From assembly GCA_002698425.1 (NCBI GenBank), contig NZXU01000110.1, positions 44,809 to 108,808 on the forward strand: 64,000 bases of DNA, read 5' to 3'. The notes beneath the pieces were generated by a model that worked only from the letters and a program-made list of their open reading frames with translations, was not told where the DNA came from and did no database searches. This DNA is from Ahrensia sp. (GTDB lineage: Bacteria > Pseudomonadota > Alphaproteobacteria > Rhizobiales > Rhizobiaceae). Shown here piece by piece: positions 33,619 to 42,638 of the stretch. The translations under genes and the position numbers were made by a program. The stretch's first letter is position 1. Every line of letters starts with the position of its first letter.

Positions 33619-35159
33619 CGGCGCAGGAAATCTTTCTTGCCGCGATGTTCCTCGGGCTCTTCGCGGGCATTCTGAGCGGCATCCCAGCCATGCTGGCGAT
33701 CGCCGGCGTGCCCTTGATGACCGCCATCGTCGGCCATCTTTTCGGCGTCTTCGACCTCTCGTTCCTGTCCTTCTTCCCGGCCCGCGTCTGGGGCATCATG
33801 TCGAACAGCCTGCTGATGGCGGTTCCGCTCTTCGTGCTGATGGGTGTCCTGCTCGAACGCGCCCGCCTCGCCGAGAACATGCTCTCCGTGCTCGCGCGCA
33901 TGATGGGCGGTAGCCCGCGCGGAATGGGCCTTTCGGTGCTGCTGTTTTCCGCGATGATCGCGGCGGCCACCGGCATCATCGGCGCCACGGTGGTCATGCT
34001 GGTTCTCGTCGGGCTGAAACCGATGCTCGACGCCGGCATTTCGAAGCGCAGCGCATCCGGGCTGATCTGCGCTTCCGGCACGCTCGGCCAGATCATCCCG
34101 CCCTCGATCCTGCTCGTCCTGCTCGGCGACCAGATCGGCAACACCTATCTGGAAGCCCAGCAGAAAGCCGGCAATTTCGCGCCGCTTCCCGTATCCGTGG
34201 GCGACCTCTTCGCCGGCGCGCTCGTTCCCGGTTTGGTGCTCGTCGCGCTCTACGCCGCCTGGCTGTTTTTCTCGCTGCGCCCGGCAAGGGACGCACCCCC
34301 GCCGCCGAAGCCCGAACGCGTCTCCCGCCGCGAGGTCATGACCACCTTCCTGCCGCCAGCGCTGCTGATCCTCGCCGTGCTCGGTTCGATCCTCGGCGGC
34401 GTCGCCACGGCCACGGAAGCCGCGGGGCTCGGTGCGATCGGCGCGCTGCTGCTCGCCGCCTTCGCCGCAACCGCCAACAGGACGGAGCGCGCCCTGATCG
34501 TCGCCACCGGGCTGGCCGCCTTCCTGCTCGTCGCGCTGCAAATGGCGGGGCTCGGCCGCGCCACCGGCAACAGCGTCGCCGGTCTCTTCGCCATCGCCGC
34601 CGCCATTCTCATAGCGCTCGGAACGATCACCGCCGGCGCCCGTCTCTGGCGCACCGGCACGCTCGCGTCGGCGACGATCGAGACGGTCAAGGTCTCCGGC
34701 ATGGTCTTCGGCATCGTCGTCGCCGCGTCGCTTCTGTCGCTCGTCTTCCGCGGCTTCGGCGGCGACCATCTCGTCACCGGACTGCTGGCGCATCTGCCAG
34801 GTGGCCATGTCGCGGCACTGGCGATCATCATGCTGCTTGTGTTCTTCCTCGGCTTCATCCTCGAAGCCGTTGAAATCATTTACGTCGTCGTGCCGCTGCT
34901 CGGCCCCGCCGTACTCGGCTCCGACATCTCGCCGGTCTGGTTCGGCGTGCTGATGGCGATGAACCTGCAGACCTCGTTCCTGACGCCCCCCTTCGGCTTC
35001 GCCCTGTTCTATTTCCGCTCCGCGGCGCCGCGCTCGATCTCCACCGGCGACATCTATCGCGGCGTCATACCCTTCGTGATCCTGCAATTGCTGGCGCTTG
35101 CCATCCTTGCGGCATTTCCGCCGCTTGCCACATGGCTGCCGCATGTGATCTTTGGCTGA
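33615..35159 (+). CDS. TRAP transporter large permease (DctM family)
   Basis: 514 residues, GTG start, 12 or more membrane segments. Family signatures: LFAGILSGIPAMLAIAGVPL, PLFVLMGVLLERARLAENML, ASGTLGQIIPPSILLVLLGD, GGVATATEAAGLGAIGALLL and LQTSFLTPPFGFALFYF. Slightly longer than the usual 430 residues because of an extra hydrophobic block around 290-350. That extension occurs in some DctM proteins. Forms the transport channel of the TRAP system. Confidence 0.93.
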   Translation: MTAQEIFLAAMFLGLFAGILSGIPAMLAIAGVPLMTAIVGHLFGVFDLSFLSFFPARVWGIMSNSLLMAVPLFVLMGVLLERARLAENMLSVLARMMGGSPRGMGLSVLLFSAMIAAATGIIGATVVMLVLVGLKPMLDAGISKRSASGLICASGTLGQIIPPSILLVLLGDQIGNTYLEAQQKAGNFAPLPVSVGDLFAGALVPGLVLVALYAAWLFFSLRPARDAPPPPKPERVSRREVMTTFLPPALLILAVLGSILGGVATATEAAGLGAIGALLLAAFAATANRTERALIVATGLAAFLLVALQMAGLGRATGNSVAGLFAIAAAILIALGTITAGARLWRTGTLASATIETVKVSGMVFGIVVAASLLSLVFRGFGGDHLVTGLLAHLPGGHVAALAIIMLLVFFLGFILEAVEIIYVVVPLLGPAVLGSDISPVWFGVLMAMNLQTSFLTPPFGFALFYFRSAAPRSISTGDIYRGVIPFVILQLLALAILAAFPPLATWLPHVIFG

Positions 35160-35180
35160 ACTCAACCCAGGGGAGATGAA

Positions 35181-36245
35181 ATGAAACGCAGAACATTCCT
35201 GACAAGCGGCGCCGGCATCGCCGCCGCATCCACCCTTGCCGCGCCGGCCATCGCGCAGGGCAAGGTCCAGTGGAACATCGCCTCGGCGTTCCCGAAGGCC
35301 GCGCCGGGCGTCGGCACCAATGTCACGCGCTTCGCCGAGCTTGTCGGCCAGATGTCGGACGGCCGCATGGAACTGACGGTCTACGGCGCCGGCGAACTCG
35401 TGCCGCCCTTCGGCGTCGAGGACGCTGTCCAGCAAGGCAATGTCCCCGTCGGCCATGGTCCCACCTACTACGCCGCCGGCAAGAACCCGGCGTTGCACTG
35501 GTATACCGGCGTGCCCTTCGGCATGACGTCGACCGAACTCTTCGCCTGGATCAAGTGGGGCGGCGGTCAGGAAATCTGGGACACGATCTATGCCCAGCGC
35601 AATCTGAAGCCCTTCTATTGCGGCAACTCCAACACGCAGTCGGGCGGCTGGTTCAAGAACCGGATCGAAAGCCTCGACGATCTCAAGGGCCTGAACATGC
35701 GCATTGCCGGCCTCGGCGGCGAGACCTTCCGCAAGCTCGGCGTCAACGCCGTGCTGCTGCCGCCGACCGAGATTTTCCAGTCGCTCCAGTCGGGCGCCAT
35801 CGACGCGGCCGAATGGGTCGGCCCGATGCTCGACCAGGCCTTCGGCCTGCAGCGCATCACCAATCTCTGCTACGTCCCGGCCTATACCGAGCCGGGCGCC
35901 GGCGTCGCCACGGTCTTCAACACCGACGCCTGGGCGGAATTGACGCCCGACCTGCAGGCGATCTGCGAAGGCGCGTCCTACGCGGCGGCGCTGGAGATGC
36001 AGGCCCAGTTCGACTACTTCAACGCCCAGTCGATGCAGTCGCTGAAATCCGAAGGCGTGGAGTTCCTGAACTTCCCCGAAGATGTCGTCACCGCGATGCG
36101 CAGCGCCTGGGAAGAAGTCAAGGAAGAGCTCAAGGGCCAGAACGCCGACGTCGCGACCGTGCTGGAGAGCTACGATCCGTTCCTCCAGCAGTCCATCGCC
36201 TACTCGGCCGCCATGACCGAGCCGATGCTCGCCGGCCGCGCCTGA
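35181..36245 (+). CDS. TRAP transporter solute-binding protein (DctP family)
   Basis: 354 residues with a Tat-type signal (MKRRTFLTSGAGIAAASTLA, cleavage after PAIAQ). VQWNIASAFPKAAPGVGTNV, RMELTVYGAGELVPPFGVED and LNMRIAGLGGETFRKLGVNA (the region with the conserved Arg that binds carboxylate) mark DctP, resembling the subgroup with keto-acid or lactate-type ligands (GGWFKNRIESLDDLKG). The ligand is not known. A strong GGGGAGATGAA ribosome binding site precedes the ATG. A GC-rich hairpin at about 36258-36284 follows the stop. Confidence 0.92.
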   Translation: MKRRTFLTSGAGIAAASTLAAPAIAQGKVQWNIASAFPKAAPGVGTNVTRFAELVGQMSDGRMELTVYGAGELVPPFGVEDAVQQGNVPVGHGPTYYAAGKNPALHWYTGVPFGMTSTELFAWIKWGGGQEIWDTIYAQRNLKPFYCGNSNTQSGGWFKNRIESLDDLKGLNMRIAGLGGETFRKLGVNAVLLPPTEIFQSLQSGAIDAAEWVGPMLDQAFGLQRITNLCYVPAYTEPGAGVATVFNTDAWAELTPDLQAICEGASYAAALEMQAQFDYFNAQSMQSLKSEGVEFLNFPEDVVTAMRSAWEEVKEELKGQNADVATVLESYDPFLQQSIAYSAAMTEPMLAGRA

Positions 36246-36439
36246 CGCAAAGAACATCGCGCCTCCGGCCCCGCCGGGGGCGCGACCTCGCCTCCCCCAA
36301 CCGGCTTCCCTGACGGCGGTAAATTTTCCAACTGAAAAAATACCTTGATCCGACGCCGAAAACGCCGGATGATCTCGGCGGGGCAATTCCCGCCGGCTAC
36401 GTCCTTCGAACGCCCGGCAGGCCAAGGGGGAACGGGCCG

Positions 36440-36859
36440 ATGCAGCGTCGCGCATTCGCATGGAGTGTTGCCGGACTGGCCCTTGCCCTGTCCGCCGGAC
36501 AGGCGTCCGCCCAGATCAACCCCGCCGGGGTCTGGCAATGCGAATACGGCACCCGGAACATCTACCGCAAGGATGCGCACACGGTTTACTACCAGGCCGT
36601 TTTCCAGGTCATGCCCAACGGCACGGTCCAGGCCCAGGGCACGGACGGATATGGCGGATGGGTCGGTCAGGGCCAGTGGTCGCTGAACCAGGACGGGAAC
36701 GGCATTGCTTTCGCGATCCGCGGCCAGAAGACAGACCCGATCCTCGGCACCTCCATCCTGGTGTTCGACTCCTACATGGTGAGCGCGACTTTCATGAACT
36801 TCAACCAGCAGTTCCCGACCGGCGACATCATCGCCAGCCAGTGCCAGCGCATGCAATAG
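36440..36859 (+). CDS. Secreted protein of unknown function
   Basis: 139 residues with signal peptide (MQRRAFAWSVAGLALALSAG, cleavage after ASA/Q). The mature domain is beta-rich (GVWQCEYGTRNIYRKD, YQAVFQVMPNGTVQAQGT, VGQGQWSLNQDGNGIAFAIR) and recalls lipocalin-like small barrels, with two Cys (positions about 34 and 136) that could pair. No specific family was recognised. GGGGGA precedes the ATG by about 10 bases. Confidence 0.7.
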   Translation: MQRRAFAWSVAGLALALSAGQASAQINPAGVWQCEYGTRNIYRKDAHTVYYQAVFQVMPNGTVQAQGTDGYGGWVGQGQWSLNQDGNGIAFAIRGQKTDPILGTSILVFDSYMVSATFMNFNQQFPTGDIIASQCQRMQ

Positions 36860-36977
36860 GCGTGGCCGCCGACCCGCAGAATCCCCGATCTCAAAATCGC
36901 CCCAATTCTGGCTTGGTTACGCTTTGCAACCGGCCGTGATGAGCGGCTGACCCCCTTCCTGAGATCAGGCGTTCCTG

Positions 36978-37352
36978 ATGGGCTCGAGAAGACATACGGC
37001 GTTTTCCCCGATGGCGGGCTTCCTCGGATGCCTGGCATCCGCGCTGTTGCAGATTTTCCTCGCGCTCGCCCCAGTCGACGCCATTGCCGACGACACCAGC
37101 CTCGAGAGCCCCGCCACAACCACCCAGGCGGTGACGGGCGGCGATGCCGATCTGGTCCTGTCTGGCGACGATCCTCGCGCCGATCCTCTGGACCGGGCCT
37201 TCGAACCCGGCGAAGTTCTCACCGCTTCGCGCCAGGCAGACCTGCCGGCGCCAACCAGTTCCTTTGCAGTCTTCGCGGACGCCATTTCCTTCGCAGGCGC
37301 CTGCGAGCACTATTACCGCGTCCGCGCCCCGCCCCACGCCTCGTTTTCCTGA
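36978..37352 (+). CDS. Possible small secreted protein, unknown
   Basis: 124 codons with high third-position GC and a signal-peptide-like N-terminus (MAGFLGCLASALLQIFLALA, then IADD). The mature part is acidic and has two Cys but no recognised domain. The ribosome binding site is weak and an antisense frame is open across it, so this is a moderate call. It lies 50 bases before the NEW3-domain gene and could be co-transcribed. Confidence 0.45.
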   Translation: MGSRRHTAFSPMAGFLGCLASALLQIFLALAPVDAIADDTSLESPATTTQAVTGGDADLVLSGDDPRADPLDRAFEPGEVLTASRQADLPAPTSSFAVFADAISFAGACEHYYRVRAPPHASFS

Positions 37353-37402
37353 TTGCGCTCGCGCGAACCGTTCGCGCCGAAAATCTTTGAAACGAGGATA
37401 CG

Positions 37403-38593
37403 ATGTACGAGAAATCCCGCATGCTCACGGGTGCGCTGGTCGCATGCACCCTGCTTTCCAGCGCCCCTGCCTTCGCGCAGACCGACGCGATGCAGACGGC
37501 GGCTGTTCCGCCGCACGGCTTCTGGATCACCACCCCGGCTCCGGACTTCATCGCCGGCGCCGGCAAGGCGATCAGCATTCCGCTGACCGTCATCAACGAC
37601 ACCGAGATGCCGCACCGCGCGGCGCTGACGCTTTCAGGCGTACCGAACGGCTGGACCTGGGCCCTCAAGGGCCACGGCTACGAAGTGGCCACCGCCATGG
37701 TCGGCCCGCGCGATACGGGCGACCTGACGCTCGAACTGACGCCGCCATCCGACGCGGCGCCGAAGACCTACCCGCTCGACCTCAAGGCAAACTATGGCGA
37801 CGGCGCGGTCGATCTGCCGATCAGCCTGACCATCTCCGACGCCCCGATGGCCGTCGCGACGCTGGAGCCTGAACTGCCGGCGCTGCGCGGAAGCGTGAAA
37901 TCCACCTTCAAATACAAGCTGAAGCTGACCAATGCCGGCCCCGAGGACGCCCTGTTCAACCTCGACGCCGACGTTCCGCCCGGCTTCCAGACGACCTTCA
38001 AGAAGGGCTACGGCTCCGACGAGATCACCGGCATTCCGGTCAAGGCCGGCGCTTCCGAGGACGTCACCATGGAGGTCAAGCTCGACAATGCCGTGCCGGC
38101 CGGCAACTACCCGATCCATGTCGCCACCGTCGCGGGCGACCAGAAGGCCGCCGCCGACCTGGCGCTCGAGGTGACCGGCTCGCCATCGCTGGCGCTTACC
38201 GGACCGCAAGGCCGGCTTTCCGGCAAGGCCGTCGCCGGCGAAGCATCGAGCTTTGCCTTCAAGCTGGACAATACGGGCTCCGCCCCGGCCGAGGGCGTCA
38301 AGCTCGCCGCCTCCAACCCGAACGGCTGGGCGGTTTCCTTCCAGCCGGCCGAGGTGCCGGAAATCCCCGCCGGCGCCAGCCAGGATATCAACGTCACCAT
38401 CAAGCCGACCGAAAAGGCGATCGCCGGCGATTACATGGTGACGTTGCGCGCCAACGCGGCCGGCACCTCGCAAAGCGCCCAGTTCCGCACCACTGTCGAG
38501 ACCTCGACCATGTGGGGCATCGTCGGCCTCGGCATCATCGGCATCTCGGTCCTGGTTCTTGCACTCGCCGTGATGAGGTATGGCCGCAGATGA
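37403..38593 (+). CDS. NEW3-domain secreted, membrane-anchored protein of an ABC module
   Basis: 396 residues: signal peptide (to AFAQ, about residue 25), three Ig-like/NEW3 beta-sandwich repeats (each starting with a KxxxF..xLxNxGPE/xAxxxxLxxxxPxGW pattern: [60 protein letters not shown]), and a C-terminal membrane helix ([20 protein letters not shown]) followed by RYGRR. The stop overlaps the ATPase start (ATGA). Such proteins sit on the periplasmic side of ABC-2 exporters. The cargo is unknown. Confidence 0.82.
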   Translation: MYEKSRMLTGALVACTLLSSAPAFAQTDAMQTAAVPPHGFWITTPAPDFIAGAGKAISIPLTVINDTEMPHRAALTLSGVPNGWTWALKGHGYEVATAMVGPRDTGDLTLELTPPSDAAPKTYPLDLKANYGDGAVDLPISLTISDAPMAVATLEPELPALRGSVKSTFKYKLKLTNAGPEDALFNLDADVPPGFQTTFKKGYGSDEITGIPVKAGASEDVTMEVKLDNAVPAGNYPIHVATVAGDQKAAADLALEVTGSPSLALTGPQGRLSGKAVAGEASSFAFKLDNTGSAPAEGVKLAASNPNGWAVSFQPAEVPEIPAGASQDINVTIKPTEKAIAGDYMVTLRANAAGTSQSAQFRTTVETSTMWGIVGLGIIGISVLVLALAVMRYGRR

Positions 38594-39528
38594 GCACGCA
38601 CGTCATTGAAGCAAAGGGCCTGACCAAGCGTTACGGCGCGGTCCCCGTCGTCGACGGGATCGATCTCGCCGTCGAGGAAGGTGAAGTGCTCGGACTGCTC
38701 GGCCCCAACGGGGCCGGCAAGACGACCACGATCCTCATGCTGCTCGGCCTCACCGAAACCAGCAGCGGCACGGTGCGCGTCCTCGACAGGGACCCCGCCC
38801 GCGAGCCGCTCGCCGTCAAGCGCGACGTCGGCTACCTGCCGGACTCCGTCGGGTTCTACGACAACCTGTCGGGGCGCGAGAACCTTCGCTACACCGCGCG
38901 CCTCGGCGGCCTCACCGCCGCCGAGGCCGAAAAGAAGATCGACGCGGCGCTTGCCCGCGTCCATCTCTCCGATGTCGCCGACCGGCGCGTGGCGACCTAT
39001 TCGCACGGCATGCGCCGAAGGCTCGGCCTCGCCGAATTGCTGATGCGCGACAGCCGCATCGCCGTTCTCGACGAGCCGACATCGGGCCTCGACCCGCAAT
39101 CTACCAGCGAACTGCTCGACCTGATCCGCTCCTTTTCGAAGGACGGGATCACGGTGCTGGTCTCCTCGCACCTGCTCGACATCGTCCAGTCGATCTGCAG
39201 CCGCGTCGCCCTCTTCAACAAGGGGCGGATCGGCTTCGTCGGCACGGTCGAGGAACTGGCCGGCAAGGTCGGCGACGGCGCCTTCCACATCGAGGTCACG
39301 GCGGAGAATATCGACGTGCCCGAGACGGCGAAGCGCATCGAGGGCGTCAGCGACATTAGGCCGGCGGGCAAGGACAGCTGGCTGATCACCGCCGCCCGCG
39401 ACATCCGCGCGGAACTCGCCAAGCGCATTGTCGAAAGGGGCGGTTCGCTGACCAATATCGACGCCCGTCACGTGTCGCTCGGCGAGGCCTACAACCTGTT
39501 CTTCAAGGAGGCCCGCCATGAAGCGTGA
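38590..39528 (+). CDS. ABC transporter ATP-binding protein
   Basis: 312 residues. Walker [20 protein letters not shown]-loop region [20 protein letters not shown], signature [16 protein letters not shown], Walker [15 protein letters not shown] and switch His VLVSSHLL. The C-terminal 80 residues ([20 protein letters not shown]) are the regulatory domain of ABC-2 exporters of the NosF/DrrA kind. Overlaps both neighbours (4 and 11 bases), forming a tight three-gene unit. Confidence 0.93.
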   Translation: MSTHVIEAKGLTKRYGAVPVVDGIDLAVEEGEVLGLLGPNGAGKTTTILMLLGLTETSSGTVRVLDRDPAREPLAVKRDVGYLPDSVGFYDNLSGRENLRYTARLGGLTAAEAEKKIDAALARVHLSDVADRRVATYSHGMRRRLGLAELLMRDSRIAVLDEPTSGLDPQSTSELLDLIRSFSKDGITVLVSSHLLDIVQSICSRVALFNKGRIGFVGTVEELAGKVGDGAFHIEVTAENIDVPETAKRIEGVSDIRPAGKDSWLITAARDIRAELAKRIVERGGSLTNIDARHVSLGEAYNLFFKEARHEA

Positions 39529-40471
39529 AGGTTCCCCGCTCAAGGGCGTCATGACCGTCGCCCTCAAGGAAGCCGCCGACCACATGACCAGCGCGCGCAT
39601 GCACCTGATCATGCTGCTCGTCCTGCTGACGGCCGCCGGCGCGGTCTATGCCGCGATCGACCAGATCAAGGCGACCACGTCCGAGGATCCGTTCCTCTTC
39701 CTGAAACTGTTCACCGTGGCGCGCGAGCCTTTGCCCTCTTTCGCCTCCTTCATGGGCTTCCTTCTGCCCTTGGTGGCGATCGCGCTCGGTTTCGACGGGG
39801 TCAACGGTGAGTATGGAAGGCGCACGATGAGCCGCATCCTCGCCCAGCCGATCTACCGGGACGCCGTCCTGTTCGGCAAGTTCCTGGGCGGCATGCTGGT
39901 CATCGGCATCGCGCTTCTGACGCTGTGGCTGCTGATGTTCGGGCTCGGCATCCTGCTGCTCGGCCTGCCGCCATCGGGCGGGGACATGGCTCGAAGCCTC
40001 GCCTACCTGGCCGCGACGCTTGTCTATACCGGCGTCTGGCTGGCGTTGGCGCTGGCCTTCTCGACGCTGATCCGGGCGCCGGCCACCTCGGCGCTCGCCG
40101 CCCTGTCGGTGTGGCTGATCTTCTCCATCTTCTGGTCGATGATCAGCCCCTTCGTCGCCAGTGCGCTGTCCCCGCTCGATCCCTACGACCCGGTCAGCAT
40201 CGTCCATGCCTACGAGACCGGGCTCGCGGTCGCCCGCATCTCGCCGGCGACGCTCTATGGCGAGGTGGCGACCATGCTGCTCGATCCGTCCTCGCGGTCG
40301 GTCGGACCGGTCTTCATGTCGCAGATGCAGGGCGCTCTGGTCGGCGCGCCTCTGCCCACGATGCAGTCGATCCTGATCGTCTGGCCGCAGATCTCCGGCC
40401 TATTCGCCGGGATGATGCTGCTCTTCACCGGCGCATATTTCGTCTTCCAGCGACAGGAGGTACGCGCCTGA
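39518..40471 (+). CDS. ABC-2 type permease (NosY-like)
   Basis: 317 residues, six membrane helices with the ABC-2 pattern: a first helix ([20 protein letters not shown]), a long periplasmic loop (residues 50-85), then [20 protein letters not shown], the cytosolic coupling motif seen in NosY-like permeases, and a C-terminal [20 protein letters not shown]. With the preceding ATPase and NEW3 protein it makes up an exporter or membrane-remodelling complex; no copper or nos genes lie nearby, so the NosY name is structural only. Confidence 0.88.
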   Translation: MKREGSPLKGVMTVALKEAADHMTSARMHLIMLLVLLTAAGAVYAAIDQIKATTSEDPFLFLKLFTVAREPLPSFASFMGFLLPLVAIALGFDGVNGEYGRRTMSRILAQPIYRDAVLFGKFLGGMLVIGIALLTLWLLMFGLGILLLGLPPSGGDMARSLAYLAATLVYTGVWLALALAFSTLIRAPATSALAALSVWLIFSIFWSMISPFVASALSPLDPYDPVSIVHAYETGLAVARISPATLYGEVATMLLDPSSRSVGPVFMSQMQGALVGAPLPTMQSILIVWPQISGLFAGMMLLFTGAYFVFQRQEVRA

Positions 40472-40545
40472 AAAACGACGCCGCGGCCGCCCTGGCCGCG
40501 GCGTTCCCGATTGGCCATCGAATATCCGGCTGCTAGACATGTACC

Positions 40546-41262
40546 ATGCGACACGCGTACAAACTCGCCGCCCTCATCCTTGCCTTTCTCGCCTTGCAGC
40601 TTTCGCCTGCAAGCGCGCGGGACTTGGCCATCTCCAAGGGCGAGCTCTCCGTGGAAGACCTTTACAAGGCGGCGGCCTGCGGCGCCGATCCGGGCGGCCC
40701 TTGCCGAACGGAAATCGCACGATGGCCCAAACCCCTGCGCCATAAGCTTCGGATTCATATCCGCCCGCCGGACGCAGGATTCCCCGACGATCTCGTCAAG
40801 CCGGTCATCGCATCCGTTCGCCTTGCCATCACCGAGATCAATGTATCCGGTTCCGACATCCAGCTCGAACTGGTCAACGACCCAGGCGCGCCGCTGCAGA
40901 TCCACATGATCGATGCCGCTTGGGGAGACCGGGTGGCGGACTCGGGCGATCCCGTTCTCGACGGCGCAAAGATGCGCGCCACCGCCACCGGTCTGCGCCT
41001 CGCGCCGGAGAACGATGCCATCGAAAAGGCCAGCATCGCGGTCAGCGGAAACATCGCTCCCGACATTGTCCGCTCCGCCGTCCTCAAGGCTCTTCTCCGC
41101 GCGCTCGGTTTCCGCTACGCCCTCGACAATCCCTTCTACACAGGGAAATCCGTCTTCGCCGAACTGGGCCACGACGTCTTCAATATCCGCAGGCAGGACA
41201 TGCTCGCCTTGCGGCTTCAATATCCGACCGGCTGCGAGAAAGCGTCGGACTGCCTGAAATAA
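40546..41262 (+). CDS. Secreted DUF2927-like protein, unknown function
   Basis: 238 residues with signal peptide (MRHAYKLAALILAFLALQLS, cleavage after ASA). The organisation (an RIHIRPPDAGF strand, then SVRLAITEINVSGSDIQLEL, and a C-terminal SAVLKALLRALGFRYALDNP followed by RRQDMLALRLQYPTGC) recalls DUF2927 proteins, which have a metalloprotease-like fold; but no HExxH motif exists here, as the equivalent helix reads LLRALGFRY. Two Cys near the C-terminus may form a disulfide. Converges with bmt, whose stop is 6 bases away. Confidence 0.6.
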   Translation: MRHAYKLAALILAFLALQLSPASARDLAISKGELSVEDLYKAAACGADPGGPCRTEIARWPKPLRHKLRIHIRPPDAGFPDDLVKPVIASVRLAITEINVSGSDIQLELVNDPGAPLQIHMIDAAWGDRVADSGDPVLDGAKMRATATGLRLAPENDAIEKASIAVSGNIAPDIVRSAVLKALLRALGFRYALDNPFYTGKSVFAELGHDVFNIRRQDMLALRLQYPTGCEKASDCLK

Positions 41263-41268
41263 CAGCCG

Positions 41269-42282
41269 TCAGGCCCTGCGCCGGCCCCGGCGTTCGCGGC
41301 GCGGCGCGGCGTCGCCGCCCTCGCCCGCCGATTTGTTCCTGAGCGGCCCGATTTTCGTCACCACGTCGTCCAGTGACGGCCGCCCGCCCTTCTGGTGATG
41401 ATCGAGCGCATAACGCATCGCCTTCAGATGCTCGCAGGACGTGCCGCAACAGCCGCCGATGATCGTCGCGCCGGCATCGATCGCCAGGTCGACATAGTCG
41501 GCCATCAGCTCGGGCGTTCCGGAATAGACGATATTCTCGCCCTGGAATTCCGGAATGCCACAATTCCCCTTGACGATCAGCTTCGCGTCCGGCTTCGCCT
41601 CGCTCATGTCGAGCAGCGAGGAGAGGATATCCGGAGCGCCGACGCCGCAATTCGCGCCGAGCGCGATCGGCTGTCCGTCGTCGCCTGGGATCACGTCGAA
41701 AATGTCCCTCGGCGCGAGACCCATCATCGTCTTGCCGGCCGTATCGAACGACCCGGTGAAGACGTAAGCCATACCCGCCGCGGTCGCTCCTTCCGCCGCC
41801 GCGCGGATCTCGTCGGGCGACGACATGGTCTCGATCCAGGCCACATCGGCGCCGCCGGCCTTAAGTCCCTCGACCTGTTCCTTGAACGCCGCCACAGCAT
41901 CCTCGTAGCTCAGCGCGCCGAGCGGGATCAGCAATTCGCCCGTCGGCCCGACCGACCCGGCCACGATAACCTTGTGATCGGCCTTGTCGGCGACCGCACG
42001 CGCCAGTTCGGCCGCCTTCTTGTTGAGGTCGAACACGCGGTCCTGCGCATGGTGCAGTTTCAGCCGGTGCCGCGTCCCGCCGAAGGAGTTGGTCAGGATG
42101 ATGTCCGCCCCCGCATCGACGAAGCCCTGATGCAGCTCGGTGATCTTCTCGGGCTGTTGCTCGTTCCACAATTCCGGCGCTTCGCCGGCCATCAGCCCCA
42201 TCTCGAACAAATTGGTGCCGGTCGCGCCATCGGCGAGCAGAAGGCCCTTTTCGGCAATGAGATCGGATAGCGGATTGGACAT
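41269..42282 (-). CDS. bmt: Betaine-homocysteine S-methyltransferase (BMT)
   Basis: 337 residues, the typical size for the rhizobial zinc enzyme that remethylates homocysteine with glycine betaine. LLLADGATGTNLFEMGLM, IILTNSFGGTRHRL, AGSVGPTGELLIPLGAL and the zinc ligands ALGANCGVGAP and TIIGGCCGTSCEHL (Cys-Cys pair) are all present. The C-terminal tail (RRERRGRRR) is strongly basic. A 30-base inverted repeat lies 21 bases before the start. Produces methionine and dimethylglycine, the latter a possible substrate for the DMG dehydrogenase-like enzyme at 56 kb. Confidence 0.93.
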   Translation of the reverse strand: MSNPLSDLIAEKGLLLADGATGTNLFEMGLMAGEAPELWNEQQPEKITELHQGFVDAGADIILTNSFGGTRHRLKLHHAQDRVFDLNKKAAELARAVADKADHKVIVAGSVGPTGELLIPLGALSYEDAVAAFKEQVEGLKAGGADVAWIETMSSPDEIRAAAEGATAAGMAYVFTGSFDTAGKTMMGLAPRDIFDVIPGDDGQPIALGANCGVGAPDILSSLLDMSEAKPDAKLIVKGNCGIPEFQGENIVYSGTPELMADYVDLAIDAGATIIGGCCGTSCEHLKAMRYALDHHQKGGRPSLDDVVTKIGPLRNKSAGEGGDAAPRRERRGRRRA

Positions 42283-42302
42283 GGGACACCTCTGGGTTCA
42301 AG

Positions 42303-42332
42303 CATATAACGATATAAAGAAATCCTTATATG
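42303..42332. promoter_or_regulatory. Inverted repeat upstream of bmt, candidate SahR/ArsR-type operator
   Basis: CATATAA (42303-42309) and TTATATG (42326-42332) form a 7-base inverted repeat, with an inner ATATAA/TTATAT pair. It lies 21-50 bases upstream of bmt. Homocysteine/SAM-cycle genes in proteobacteria are often controlled by the ArsR-family SahR through AT-rich palindromes; assignment to SahR is inference. Confidence 0.45.
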
Positions 42333-42404
42333 CCTTCAACAGGAAAATCGACGGCAATGGCCCGCCTGTCGAATCTGATAATTTTCAAAGATAATTTTAT
42401 GTGT

Positions 42405-42498
42405 TAGTCACATTAACGTTGCGGAACGCACACCCAACCCCTTGTGATACCGCAATGTCGGCAGCCGAATCTCCCGGGAGGTTCGGCTGCTTCTTTTT
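42405..42498 (+). ncRNA. Candidate small RNA with C-rich loop
   Basis: No plus-strand gene precedes the strong terminator at 42461-42498, so a free transcript is likely. Upstream of it TTGCGG (42419-42424) pairs with CCGCAA, and inside CACA pairs with TGTG, leaving a loop CCCAACCCCT, the kind of anti-Shine-Dalgarno C-rich loop seen in alphaproteobacterial trans-acting sRNAs. The 5' end is a guess from the AT-rich promoter-like region just before it. Confidence 0.45.
42461..42498 (+). terminator. Strong intrinsic terminator
   Basis: GCAGCCGAA (42461-42469), centre TCTCCCGGGAGG, TTCGGCTGC (42482-42490), followed by TTCTTTTT. A perfect 9-base stem plus T-run. No plus-strand coding gene ends nearby. 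Confidence 0.85.
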
Positions 42499-42638
42499 AT
42501 GCAGTGTTTTCAAATGCTTGGCGGGCCTTTTTGCCCTCGCAGAAAACGGAACGAATGCCGCTTCCGCCCGTTGCGGACGAATCAGCTGCGGTAGAATCCG
42601 GCCATTTCGCGAATGACCGGCAATCTTTTCCCCGGTTG

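Larger units (their letters stand above)
42283..42638. other. 356-base intergenic region with operator, candidate sRNA and terminator
   Basis: Contains the bmt upstream palindrome (42303-42332), an AT-rich promoter-like stretch (42365-42415), and on the plus strand a two-hairpin RNA candidate ending in an intrinsic terminator (42461-42498). No protein-coding gene is supported. Confidence 0.7.

Noticed and set aside
36258..36284. Intrinsic terminator after the TRAP receptor gene
   Set aside because: A GC-rich hairpin exists but no T-run follows; not listed as terminator.
33462..36461. 999-codon minus-strand open frame across the TRAP genes
   Set aside because: Shadow of high-GC coding sequence; DctQ, DctM and DctP on the plus strand match known families over their full length.
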